A DNA stretch of 17,178 nt from an uncultured Eubacteriales bacterium (GTDB taxonomy: Bacteria; Bacillota_A; Clostridia; Lachnospirales; Lachnospiraceae), in contig ONVT01000005.1 of the NCBI GenBank assembly GCA_900321365.1, forward strand, positions 1-17,178. The letters run 5' to 3'. The notes beneath the pieces were generated by a model. The model searched no databases and was not told the origin of the DNA. It saw only the letters and a list, made by a program, of their open reading frames with translations. The stretch's first letter is position 1; the number at the start of each line of letters is the position of its first letter. Below, piece by piece: positions 1-6,855 of the stretch. A program made the position numbers and the translations under genes.

Positions 1-2
1 CT

Positions 3-34
3 TAATCTCTGACACACAGATACATCTATGCGGC
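3..34. repeat. Copy 1 of a ~32-bp intergenic repeat, after iorB
   Basis: This stretch matches 766-798 almost base for base (shared core TCTGACAYACAGATAC, then ATCTATG and GGCT), with one single-base gap and a few substitutions. It lies just past the iorB stop, while the other copy overlaps the iorA stop. Read on the minus strand, it contains the short hairpin stem TATCTG with a partly paired CAGA arm. Its function is unknown. It may be a duplicated 3' end or a small intergenic element; the left window edge prevents seeing how far it extends. Confidence 0.6.
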
Positions 35-50
35 TCCCTGTTTATCCGTC

Positions 51-737
51 TCAGTCCCTGACATGTACCCAACATTCCTGCACCGTCCTGAAGAACTGGC
101 TTCGCGCCGTCCTGAAGGACTGGTTTCGCATCGCCCTGAAGGACTGGCTTCGCGTCGCCGTAAAATACAGTGCCCGCTCGTTCAGGGCATGTAGCTTCTC
201 CGGCAGCCTTCTGCGGATCGCCCCCATCAGGTCCTCCTCGGAAAGACCCAGCGCCCCGCTGCGGACAGCGGCGCCGAGGAGAACCACGTTGAGGCATTTC
301 GCGGTGCCCAGTTCCCGGGCCGCCTCCTCACCATCCGCCAGCGTCAGCCTGGGGACATTCTGCTTCAGATAATCAAGAATCTCTTCCTCGTGGTACGGCA
401 CAGCCCCGATCATGGCGCTGACCGGCATGATCGGCTGAACGGAGGACACCACGCTCCCCCCTTCCTTCAGGTAAGGAAGCATTCTTACCGCTTCGGCCGG
501 TTCAAAGGCAATCAGAAGATCTGCCCTGCCCAGTCCGATTCTTGGCGTCCGAACCCCGCTTCCCAGACGCAGGTTCGTAAACACACACCCGCCCCGCTGG
601 GCCATGCCGATCGTCTCGGCGGACCTGACAGGAATTCCCTTTTCCATCGCGGCGTCCGCGATCAGCCTGGAGGCCAGGATGGTTCCCTGTCCGCCGACGC
701 CGCATAAAACAATATTGACTTCCTTCTGACTGAGCAT
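51..737 (-). CDS. iorB: Indolepyruvate:ferredoxin oxidoreductase, beta subunit
   Basis: This is the gamma-domain-type subunit that pairs with IorA to oxidise aryl pyruvates (indolepyruvate, phenylpyruvate) to aryl-acetyl-CoA with ferredoxin as electron acceptor, in anaerobic aromatic amino-acid metabolism. It is cytoplasmic. The N-terminus has the family signature NIVLCGVGGQGT, followed by ETIGMAQRGG and a conserved RIG..RADLLIAFEPAEA stretch. The start is set at the ATG at 737 because AGGAG lies 5-6 bases upstream; an in-frame ATG 15 bases earlier has no such site. It follows iorA by 52 bp and is surely co-transcribed. The core ends near residue 190, as in the family. The last ~35 residues are an unusual basic tail built from 8-residue repeats (pattern RSQSFRxx) encoded by a 24-bp tandem repeat, so the extension is probably recent and not part of the enzyme core. 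Confidence 0.93.
   Translation of the reverse strand: MLSQKEVNIVLCGVGGQGTILASRLIADAAMEKGIPVRSAETIGMAQRGGCVFTNLRLGSGVRTPRIGLGRADLLIAFEPAEAVRMLPYLKEGGSVVSSVQPIMPVSAMIGAVPYHEEEILDYLKQNVPRLTLADGEEAARELGTAKCLNVVLLGAAVRSGALGLSEEDLMGAIRRRLPEKLHALNERALYFTATRSQSFRAMRNQSFRTARSQFFRTVQECWVHVRD
84..155. repeat. 24-bp tandem repeat (three copies) inside the iorB 3' end
   Basis: Three head-to-tail 24-bp units (84-107, 108-131, 132-155) share the core CCTGAAGRACTGGYTTCGC with a few substitutions; a fragment of a fourth begins at 156. Being a multiple of three, the array stays in frame and encodes three 8-residue repeats in the IorB tail. Such arrays commonly expand and contract by replication slippage, so copy number may vary between strains. 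Confidence 0.85.
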
Positions 738-765
738 GTTTTCTCCTCTCATCTATTACAGAGGG

Positions 766-798
766 TAATATCTGACATACAGATACGATCTATGTGGC
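766..798. repeat. Copy 2 of the ~32-bp repeat, overlapping the iorA stop
   Basis: This is the second copy of the repeat at 3-34. It covers the last two iorA codons and stop, then runs into the iorA-iorB spacer. On the minus strand it holds a perfect 6-bp hairpin, TATCTG-TATGT-CAGATA, which could act as a weak RNA structure between the two cistrons. There is no U-run, so it is not a terminator. Confidence 0.6.
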
Positions 799-2628
799 TG
801 ATTCTGTCGTGATCGCTTCCTTCGGACAGATCCGGGCGCACAGCATGCATCCTGTACACAGGGAAGGATCCGCTGCCGCTTTTCCCTCCCTGAGAATCAG
901 CGCCGGACATCCCAGCTCACGGATGCATTTCCTGCATCCGACACATGCGTCCGCGTTCACCACAGCCTTTTTATGGTTCCTTCCCAGTGCCACACACGGA
1001 GACCGGAAAATGACCGCCTTCACGCCCGGCAGCGCAGCCGCGCGCCTGACCGTATCCACCGCCGTTTCCAGATCTGACGGATCCACTGTCTCGACAAAAT
1101 CAAGGCCGATTCCCCTCAGGACATTTTCGATACTGATTTTCTCCACCACCTGTCCCATCACCGTCCTTCCGGTTCCGGGGTGGGGCTGGTGGCCGGTCAT
1201 GGCCGTTGTCGAGTTGTCCAGCACGACGAGCGTCAGGCTGGCCTGGTTGTAGACAGCATTGATTACCCCGGTAATTCCCGATGCGAAGAAGGTTGAATCA
1301 CCGACGAAGGCAAAACACTTTGTATCCGGTTCTGTTCTCCAGATTCCCTGTGCGATATTTATGCCCGCCCCCATGCACAGACAGGTGTCGCACATATCCA
1401 GAGGCTGCGCATTGCCGAGCGTATAGCAGCCGATATCGCCGCCGTAGAACGTCTTTTCTCCCTTCATGGCCTGCTTTACCGCATAGAAAGAGGCACGATG
1501 AGGGCATCCGGCACACAGCACGGGCGGCCTGACCGGAAGCGGCGGAGCCTCGGGAAGCGGCGCTGAAACGGTGCGGTACGCATCATTCTCAAAGAACACG
1601 GCCAGCATCTGAGCGGTCCGGTCCACGCTGTTTTCACCGGCCAGCGGCGCGTCGCCTGTGAGCTTGCCGCGAATCTTTACATTCAGATGATATTTTCCGC
1701 AGACAAGGAGCAGTGCGCGCTCGATCACCGGATCCAGTTCCTCCACGCACAGAACCTCATCCTTGTCCTTCAGGAACGTAAGGGCAAGCTGCTCCGGGAA
1801 CGGAAACGGCACGCCCACCCGTAGAATCTCCGGCCTGTCATCCCCCTCAAACACATCACATACATAGGTGTAATTAATCCCATGTGTAGCGACAGCCTTC
1901 CTCTTTCCCTCTGTCGTCACAAGAAAAGATCCGGCAGGCGGAAGGATGAAATTCCGGCTGTATTCCGACAGCAGGGCGGACAGCTGTGCGTTCCTCTTCT
2001 CGATCTTCTCATGACTGGCCACGGAAAGCTTCGGGAAAATCACCCATTTGGAGGAATCCTTGAGGAACCCCTCGCAGGGGTGGGCCCTGTATTCGGATAT
2101 CTCCGGAACATCAATAGACTCATAACCGTGGTCCACCCTCGTCGTCGCGCGGAAAATGACCGGGCTTTTCCACTCTTCCGAGTAATCGAAGGCCTCCTGG
2201 ATCATGTGGAATGCCTCCTCCACCGAGGAAGGATCAAAAACAGGAACCTTGGAGAACATCGCGAAGGTTCTTGTATCCTGCTCCGTCTGGGAGGAGATCG
2301 GACCCGGGTCATCTGCCACCATGATTACCATGCCGCCTTTTACGCCGATGTACTCCAGCGACATCAGGGGATCGCAGGCGACATTCAGTCCTACCTGCTT
2401 CATGGTCACCAGGGTTCTGGCTCCGGCATAGGCCGCGCCTGCTGCCGCCTCCATGGCCGCCTTCTCATTCACGGACCATTCCACATACACATTGCCGGGA
2501 TTTCTCTTCGCAACCGTCTCCAGAACTTCCGTCGACGGAGTGCCCGGGTATCCGGCCACAAAGTTTACCCCCGCCGCAAGCGCACCGACCGCGATCGCCT
2601 CATTTCCCATCAGAAATTCTTTGTGCAT
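790..2628 (-). CDS. iorA: Indolepyruvate:ferredoxin oxidoreductase, alpha subunit
   Basis: This is the catalytic subunit with thiamine pyrophosphate and two 4Fe-4S clusters; with IorB it converts aryl pyruvates from transaminated Trp/Phe/Tyr to aryl-acetyl-CoA and reduced ferredoxin. Domains in order: pyrimidine-binding half with GNEAIAVGALAAGV and GYPGTPSTEV; a transketolase-C-like middle; the TPP-binding half with GDIGCYTLG, GDSTFFASG and TTAMTGHQPHPGTG; and a C-terminal bacterial ferredoxin domain with Cys562/565/568/574 and Cys591/594/597/601. At 612 residues it has normal family length. The start is placed at the ATG at 2628: the Shine-Dalgarno AAAGG touches the upstream ATG at 2637 directly but sits about 9 bases before this one, and the resulting N-terminus matches the family. 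It is the first gene of the iorA-iorB operon. Confidence 0.96.
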   Translation of the reverse strand: MHKEFLMGNEAIAVGALAAGVNFVAGYPGTPSTEVLETVAKRNPGNVYVEWSVNEKAAMEAAAGAAYAGARTLVTMKQVGLNVACDPLMSLEYIGVKGGMVIMVADDPGPISSQTEQDTRTFAMFSKVPVFDPSSVEEAFHMIQEAFDYSEEWKSPVIFRATTRVDHGYESIDVPEISEYRAHPCEGFLKDSSKWVIFPKLSVASHEKIEKRNAQLSALLSEYSRNFILPPAGSFLVTTEGKRKAVATHGINYTYVCDVFEGDDRPEILRVGVPFPFPEQLALTFLKDKDEVLCVEELDPVIERALLLVCGKYHLNVKIRGKLTGDAPLAGENSVDRTAQMLAVFFENDAYRTVSAPLPEAPPLPVRPPVLCAGCPHRASFYAVKQAMKGEKTFYGGDIGCYTLGNAQPLDMCDTCLCMGAGINIAQGIWRTEPDTKCFAFVGDSTFFASGITGVINAVYNQASLTLVVLDNSTTAMTGHQPHPGTGRTVMGQVVEKISIENVLRGIGLDFVETVDPSDLETAVDTVRRAAALPGVKAVIFRSPCVALGRNHKKAVVNADACVGCRKCIRELGCPALILREGKAAADPSLCTGCMLCARICPKEAITTESAT

Positions 2629-2687
2629 CTGTGACATCCTTTCTGCGCTGTTTCCACGGACGAAATCCGCTGCCAGCTGATCTTTTT

Positions 2688-2716
2688 ATTTTGCACCAAA
2701 GAACGTCTGCCGTCAA
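2688..2716 (-). promoter_or_regulatory. Predicted promoter of iorA-iorB
   Basis: On the minus strand, TTGACG (2711-2716) is followed after 17 bp by CAAAAT (2688-2693), a good -35 and a moderate -10 of sigma-A type. It would give a ~50-base leader before the iorA start. The assignment rests on consensus and spacing only. Confidence 0.55.
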
Positions 2717-2775
2717 TCCGCGCGCTGCGCTTCTGCGGCTGCTTACGCATCCGCGTTTTGCTCATCAGGGGCAGG

Positions 2776-2805
2776 TTGCTCATGTCTCTCTTAATCTGCT
2801 ATAAT
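2776..2805 (+). promoter_or_regulatory. Predicted extended -10 promoter of the secreted acidic protein
   Basis: A perfect extended -10, TGCTATAAT, ends at 2805; TTGCTC at 2776-2781 lies 18 bp upstream as a partial -35. It points at the gene starting at 2875, with a leader of about 60 bases. It is divergent from the iorA promoter. Confidence 0.7.
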
Positions 2806-2827
2806 ATGCTGAACACAAAACTCTTAA

Positions 2828-2857
2828 TATCAATACTGAAACTATCAATACTGAAAA
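2828..2857 (+). repeat. 15-bp tandem repeat in the 5' leader
   Basis: Two adjacent copies of TATCAATACTGAAAM lie between the promoter and the ribosome binding site (AAGGAGG, 2859-2865). They sit inside the predicted leader RNA of the secreted protein. They may be a simple slippage duplication or a paired binding site; nothing else supports regulation. Confidence 0.6.
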
Positions 2858-2874
2858 AAAGGAGGAAATGAACT

Positions 2875-3849
2875 ATGAAGAAACTTGTCGCAGCAGCTGT
2901 GACCACAGCGTTTGCCGCATCCATGACTGCCGCCGTCTTCGCGGATGACGTTTCCGTAAGGACTTCGGTCGGATCCGGAGAGGTCAGCTTCACCGAGACT
3001 TCCGAAGAAGTGGATATCTCCGCAGAAGAACTGACAGAGCTTGTGAAGTCCGCGCTCGCTGAAGCCGACGATCAGGAAACCCTGAATGCATTCGCGGATG
3101 CGGAAGCAGATGTGACTCTGGCGTTCGATGAAGAGAACCAGCTGGAAATCACTGCCAGCGCCATCGGGCAGATGGAAAGGAACGGCGAGGACGGATATGC
3201 TTCCTTCTTCTATTCACTGGATGGATTCGGAGATCCCCTGAGCGGCAAATTTGAATCCTACCACTGGGCGGATGGTGACACGCACTATACCGCGGTCTAC
3301 GATGGGGAAGAATGGACTGTCCGGGCAGAAAATGCGCTGACCGAGGCTCTTGAACAGTTAGGCAACGCCCTGGAAAGTGATCAGGCGGAGAATTTCTCGC
3401 TGGATGCCCTGCAGCCGAACTTCTATGAGGATGAGGAAGGAAACCGGTATTATGTCTGCGTTTATGACAAAGACACGGTGCTGACCACAGCCGGCGGAAT
3501 CGAGGGAGCCGAGATGTATGCCTACATGGCGGACGGCATCCTCGGAGACAATGAAGTACAGCTGATCATCGTTGTGAATGCGGAGACCGGCCTTCCGCGC
3601 GCCATTTCCCTGAACGCCTCCGGCGCTGCCGGACAGCTCCCGGGAGAACTCCTCGGCGGAGAGGGATCGATTGAATTCAGCACCGGTGATCTCTATGCCA
3701 CGCTCCTTCTGGATACATACGAACAGGAAATTGAAATTCCGGAGGAGGTCCTGAATACTCCGGTATCCGGTGAGGAAGAACTTGATATTGATCTGGGAGC
3801 GCTCCTGGGTGATTCCGGCGTGATGAATGAACTCGGATCCGAAGACTGA
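2875..3849 (+). CDS. Secreted, strongly acidic protein of unknown function
   Basis: I do not recognise this family with certainty. The 324-residue product begins with a clear Sec signal peptide (MKKL, a hydrophobic Ala-rich core, then AVFA before Asp24), with no lipobox cysteine, so it should be released or held at the cell surface. The mature part has by my count about 70 Asp/Glu against 8 Lys/Arg. It is predicted to alternate beta strands with a few helices, reminiscent of LolA/LppX-like or DUF6612-type extracytoplasmic proteins that bind hydrophobic ligands; that resemblance is inference. It has one central cysteine and no membrane anchor or sorting signal. The start is firm: AAGGAGG lies 9 bases upstream. 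It is a single-gene unit with its own promoter at 2776-2805 and terminator at 3885-3914. Confidence 0.85.
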   Translation: MKKLVAAAVTTAFAASMTAAVFADDVSVRTSVGSGEVSFTETSEEVDISAEELTELVKSALAEADDQETLNAFADAEADVTLAFDEENQLEITASAIGQMERNGEDGYASFFYSLDGFGDPLSGKFESYHWADGDTHYTAVYDGEEWTVRAENALTEALEQLGNALESDQAENFSLDALQPNFYEDEEGNRYYVCVYDKDTVLTTAGGIEGAEMYAYMADGILGDNEVQLIIVVNAETGLPRAISLNASGAAGQLPGELLGGEGSIEFSTGDLYATLLLDTYEQEIEIPEEVLNTPVSGEEELDIDLGALLGDSGVMNELGSED

Positions 3850-3884
3850 TGATCTGACGCTTTGTTCTGCCGCAGGCAGACGTT

Positions 3885-3914
3885 AAGCCCGCCCCGCACA
3901 CGCGGGGCGGGCTT
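3885..3914 (+). terminator. Rho-independent terminator after the secreted protein
   Basis: A perfect 13-bp GC-rich stem (AAGCCCGCCCCGC and its complement) with an ACAC loop is followed by TTTCTGT on the plus strand, 35 bp past the stop codon. On the minus strand no T-run follows, so it serves mainly the plus-strand gene, though it may also stop transcripts coming from glmM. Confidence 0.88.
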
Positions 3915-3945
3915 TCTGTCACCTGCCTGATCATCCGGATCCACA

Positions 3946-4047
3946 TCACCTGCCATAATAATCCAGGCACAGCATCGTCGTGTCATCAAACTGGGGCGCG
4001 CTGCCGACGAAGGCGGCCACCGACTTCATAAGCACGAGTAATTTCGT
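3946..4047 (-). pseudogene. C-terminal remnant of a SpoIIE/PP2C-type serine phosphatase
   Basis: Between the glmM stop and the terminator, the minus strand encodes about 33 residues ending FVGSAPQFDDTTMLCLDYYG-R-stop. The PQFDD-TTMLCL block is the typical extreme C-terminus of SpoIIE/RsbU-type PP2C phosphatase domains, where the DD helps bind metal. Nothing upstream continues the domain: the frame runs directly back into the glmM stop codon at 4057-4059, with LLVLMKSVAAFVG as the first recognisable part. The simplest reading is that a phosphatase gene was deleted except for its tail. The 27-codon stretch from the ATG at 4029 is too short to be a working enzyme. Confidence 0.7.
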
Positions 4048-4056
4048 GACAGCTCC

Positions 4057-5412
4057 TTACTCAGCGGCAAGACCGCGCGCTCTTATCACCTCGATCACCT
4101 GATCCACAGTCTTCTCGCAGATCTCATCGGTCACGGCTTCAACCATCACGCGGATCTTCGGTTCCGTCCCGGAAGGCCTGACCAGGATCCTGCCGTTGTC
4201 CCCGAGCTGATCCGCCGCGGCCTGCACGGCCTTTTTGACCTCCGGATCCTCCTGGGCCGCCGCCTTGTCCTTCACGATCACGTTCTTCAGGCACTGCGGA
4301 TAATGCTTCATCTCACCGGCCAGCATGGAGAGCGGGAGCTTCTCCTCGAGCATGGTCATCATGATCATCAGGGAAGTCAGAATCCCGTCGCCGGTGGTCG
4401 CGTACTTCAGGAAAATGATATGGCCGGACTGCTCACCGCCGATGGAATAGCCGTTTTTCAGCATGTTTTCCGCCACATACTTATCACCGACGGCAGTCTT
4501 CTCCGTGTGGATCCCCAGCGCGTCACAGGCCTTGTAGAGACCCATGTTGCTCATGATCGTGGTCACGATCGTGTCACCGTCCAGCTGTCCCGTCTTCTTC
4601 ATGCGCTTTCCGCACATATACATGATCTGGTCGCCGTCAACCGCCTCGCCGTTCTCATCGACAGCCATGCACCGGTCCGCGTCTCCGTCGAAGGCAAAGC
4701 CCACATCCAGGTGATTCTCCTTCACATATTTCTGCAGCGTCTCGAGATGGGTGGAGCCGCAGCCTTCGTTGATGTTCAGGCCGTCCGGGGTGTTGTTGAT
4801 CACGTAGACCTTGGCGCCCAGCGCCTCGTAGACGGCCCGGGCAATGTTCCAGGACGCGCCGTTGGCGCAGTCAAGGCCGACCTTTACTCCGTTGAATCCC
4901 CTGGTGGGAATGGTCATCAGGTATCCGATATAGCGGTTCCTGCCTGCGGCATAGTCAATTACATTGCCCATGTTCTCCCGCTCTGCCAGCGGAATGGATT
5001 TGTGGTCGCCGTCTATATAGGCTTCGATCATCTCCTCAATCTCCGGCTCTATCTTCTGCCCGTTGGCCCTCATAATCTTGATGCCATTGTCGTAGAAGGG
5101 GTTGTGGGAGGCAGAGATCATGACGCCGCAGTCAAAGCCGTCCGTCCTGCAGCAGTAGGACACAGACGGGGTGGTCGTGACGTGCAGCAGATAGGCGTCC
5201 GCCCCGGAGGAGGTAATCCCTGCGCTCAGAGCATACTCCAGGGTGTACGAGGATCTCCTGGTGTCCTTCCCGATGACAATCCTGGCCCTGTGGTCTTCGT
5301 GCTGCTGGCTGTAGTACCAGCCGATATAGCGTCCTGTCAGAAAAGCCTTTTCCGCAGTCAGGGCCTTGTTGGCCTCACCGCGGAAGCCGTCTGTTCCAAA
5401 ATACTTCCCCAT
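4057..5412 (-). CDS. glmM: Phosphoglucosamine mutase
   Basis: It interconverts glucosamine-6-phosphate and glucosamine-1-phosphate, the step feeding UDP-GlcNAc for peptidoglycan; it is cytoplasmic. The 451-residue length is typical. Family motifs are all present: N-terminal KYFGTDGFRG, the phosphoserine loop ISASHNP with Ser102, the metal-binding FDGDADR (Asp242/244/246), the sugar-specificity loop GEQSGH, and the C-terminal phosphate loop RPSGTEPKIRVMVEA. The ATG at 5412 is preceded by AGAGGAG at about 9 bases. Longer in-frame starts near 5526 are excluded because they lie in the predicted promoter. It is monocistronic in this window and divergent from the repressor gene. The phosphatase remnant follows directly. 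Confidence 0.97.
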   Translation of the reverse strand: MGKYFGTDGFRGEANKALTAEKAFLTGRYIGWYYSQQHEDHRARIVIGKDTRRSSYTLEYALSAGITSSGADAYLLHVTTTPSVSYCCRTDGFDCGVMISASHNPFYDNGIKIMRANGQKIEPEIEEMIEAYIDGDHKSIPLAERENMGNVIDYAAGRNRYIGYLMTIPTRGFNGVKVGLDCANGASWNIARAVYEALGAKVYVINNTPDGLNINEGCGSTHLETLQKYVKENHLDVGFAFDGDADRCMAVDENGEAVDGDQIMYMCGKRMKKTGQLDGDTIVTTIMSNMGLYKACDALGIHTEKTAVGDKYVAENMLKNGYSIGGEQSGHIIFLKYATTGDGILTSLMIMMTMLEEKLPLSMLAGEMKHYPQCLKNVIVKDKAAAQEDPEVKKAVQAAADQLGDNGRILVRPSGTEPKIRVMVEAVTDEICEKTVDQVIEVIRARGLAAE

Positions 5413-5494
5413 AATCTTTATCTCCTCTCTCAAATTCGGTAAAACATTCTCCCGGGTGCAGAAGTCCTGTACGGTCTTCTGACCCTGATTCCAT

Positions 5495-5523
5495 ACTATA
5501 CGGTAAGGCAGCCTCATTTTCAA
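5495..5523 (-). promoter_or_regulatory. Predicted promoter of glmM
   Basis: On the minus strand, TTGAAA (5518-5523) and TATAGT (5495-5500) are separated by exactly 17 bp, a near-consensus sigma-A promoter. Transcription would begin around 5488, giving a ~75-base leader. This also rules out translation starts upstream of 5488. Confidence 0.75.
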
Positions 5524-5554
5524 CAAAAAACAGCAGCACAGTTTCTCTGTATCT

Positions 5555-5610
5555 ATTGTGTAATTAACCGCTTTACAATCTTATTTTACTGTGCTATGTT
5601 GTATTCACAG
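5555..5610. promoter_or_regulatory. Candidate repressor operators overlapping the cassette promoter
   Basis: Two inverted repeats overlay the promoter. ATTGT (5555-5559) pairs with ACAAT (5575-5579) across the -35. CTGTG (5589-5593) pairs with CACAG (5606-5610) across the -10. Either could bind a dimer of the adjacent repressor and give autorepression. No classical Bacillus-type GAAC-N4-GTTC SOS box was found here. The arms are short, so chance cannot be excluded. Confidence 0.3.
5572..5600 (+). promoter_or_regulatory. Predicted promoter of the repressor-polymerase cassette
   Basis: TTTACA (5572-5577), 17 bp, then TATGTT (5595-5600), preceded by TG one base upstream (extended -10). It points to the repressor at 5671 and probably the whole cassette to 9026, because no terminator or larger gap follows until then. 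Confidence 0.65.
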
Positions 5611-5670
5611 CCGTTCGCGCAATCCCCGGAGCAGACAATCCTGCCCCGCCTGGCAAAGGAGGAATTCATT

Positions 5671-6531
5671 ATGCCGCGCCGAACTTTTGACCGGTCCACA
5701 TCAGGCATCGGCAATGTCATCGATATGAAGACAAAGAAACCAGTTGAGAAAGCTGTGATTCCCATCATATGTGAACGGATCCGCTGCTACCGTGAACTGG
5801 CAGGCATGGAGCAGAAGGAGATGGCGAAAGCGCTCGGTATTACCGGTAACTCCATCTCGAACTGGGAGAACGGCAGATCCAGGCCTGACATCAATCTGAT
5901 CCCGGCACTGTGCGAACTGCTCCATGTCACCCTGTATGAACTCTTTGATATGGAGGATCCGACCTCCAGCCTGACAACCGGGGAGCAGATGCATATCGAC
6001 ACATACCGACAGCTTTCCAGAGGCAACCAGTATGCAGTTGATAAGCTCACTGACAGTCTGCTGACTGTCCAGCGTGCGGAGGAATGCCGGAATATCCGCC
6101 AGCTTCCGTTCTATGACAGGAAGCTGGCCGCCGGCACCGGTGATCCAACCGAATTTGAAGACAGGTTTACTCCTCTCTTCCTGTATGCCGACAATATCGA
6201 CTCCCGCGCGGACTGTGTTTTCGGTGTCAATGGAAACAGTATGGAACCTGTGTATCACAACGGTGATCTCGTCCTTGTAGAAAGGATCCCGGGCGGGGCA
6301 GACCTGAAAGAAGGAGAAACCGGCGCTTTCATCATCGGAAACGAAACCTATATCAAGAATCTCGGAAAAGATGGCCTGCATTCACTCAATCCGGATTATA
6401 AGACAATACGGTTCCATGATAACGATATTGTGTATCTGATCGGACGGGTGCTGGCCAGACTGGACCCGGACAAAGATATTGCCCGTCAGGATGATATAGA
6501 GAATTATATGGCGATTCATGGAGATTATTGA
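5671..6531 (+). CDS. XRE-family repressor with S24 self-cleavage domain (LexA/CI-like)
   Basis: A DNA-binding repressor that is likely inactivated by RecA-stimulated self-cleavage after DNA damage. The 286 residues hold a ~30-residue leader; a helix-turn-helix of XRE type at about 33-93 (QKEMAKALGITGNSISNWENG); a linker; and a C-terminal S24 peptidase domain. The expected cleavage site is Ala154-Gly155 (KLAAGTG). The catalytic Ser190 is in GNSMEPVY and Lys229 in ETYIKNLG. Spacings of 35 and 39 residues are close to those of LexA (34 and 37). The start at 5671 has AAAGGAGG 8 bases upstream; an in-frame ATG at 5596 overlaps the -10 and is rejected. It is followed by a small protein, a Y-family polymerase and a YolD-like protein, which it probably represses together with itself. 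The HTH is phage-CI-like rather than the winged helix of true LexA. Confidence 0.92.
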   Translation: MPRRTFDRSTSGIGNVIDMKTKKPVEKAVIPIICERIRCYRELAGMEQKEMAKALGITGNSISNWENGRSRPDINLIPALCELLHVTLYELFDMEDPTSSLTTGEQMHIDTYRQLSRGNQYAVDKLTDSLLTVQRAEECRNIRQLPFYDRKLAAGTGDPTEFEDRFTPLFLYADNIDSRADCVFGVNGNSMEPVYHNGDLVLVERIPGGADLKEGETGAFIIGNETYIKNLGKDGLHSLNPDYKTIRFHDNDIVYLIGRVLARLDPDKDIARQDDIENYMAIHGDY

Positions 6532-6544
6532 GGGGGTTGATGAT

Positions 6545-6835
6545 ATGGCTTATGCAAAACCGTCACGTCCCGAGCGAGTCTATGTCAAAGTCAACTCCGA
6601 CTTTGATTCCACAGGATTCATGCAGCCCAAATCCATCATCTGGAAAGACGGACGCGTCTTCCCAATTGATTCCGTCCGTGATTTCCGTCCGGCATCCAGT
6701 GTGGATCAGAGCCTTCCGGGAGACTGCTATACGGTTGTGATCAAAGGCGAGACAAAGCATCTTTTCTTTGAAAGGTCACAGGACCGCTTTGCCAGCCACT
6801 TCGGACGATGGTTTGTGGAAAGCATCAGAACCTGA
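6545..6835 (+). CDS. Small conserved-looking protein of unknown function in the damage cassette
   Basis: I do not recognise a named family. It encodes 96 residues, mostly predicted beta strands, with the core pattern PKSIIWKDGRVFPIDSVRD, then CYTVVIKGETKHLFFE and a C-terminal GRWFVE. No signal peptide, membrane segment or cysteine cluster is seen, so it should be a cytoplasmic small beta-barrel-like protein. The ATG at 6545 has AGGGGG 8 bases upstream; it starts 13 bp after the repressor stop and ends 20 bp before the polymerase start, so it is embedded in the operon. Its position between an SOS-type repressor and a translesion polymerase suggests a polymerase accessory or regulator. Small proteins with an x-W-x-G-R motif also accompany ImuB/DinB-type polymerases in actinobacteria (DUF6504, from memory), but homology is not shown. 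Confidence 0.8.
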   Translation: MAYAKPSRPERVYVKVNSDFDSTGFMQPKSIIWKDGRVFPIDSVRDFRPASSVDQSLPGDCYTVVIKGETKHLFFERSQDRFASHFGRWFVESIRT

Positions 6836-6855
6836 CAGGAAAGGAGGCCGGCCTG

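Noticed and set aside
1882..2634. Plus-strand open frame opposite iorA (250 codons)
   Set aside because: It overlaps a conserved enzyme completely, and its Arg/His-rich product resembles no protein.
3946..4059. Stop-codon readthrough joining GlmM to the phosphatase-like tail
   Set aside because: The frames are aligned, but TAA is an efficient stop, and a 33-residue phosphatase fragment has no expected role on GlmM; a deletion scar explains it better.
4303..5442. Long plus-strand open frame opposite glmM (379 codons)
   Set aside because: It is antisense to a certain gene with all family motifs, has no ribosome binding site and has a His/Val-rich composition typical of a reverse-strand shadow.
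5413..5526. A 38-residue N-terminal extension of GlmM
   Set aside because: The near-consensus promoter at 5495-5523 lies within it, and the ATG at 5412 has a proper ribosome binding site and a family-typical N-terminus.
5527..5670. Classical Bacillus-type SOS box (GAAC-N4-GTTC) before the repressor
   Set aside because: No such pair of half-sites was found on either strand in this region.
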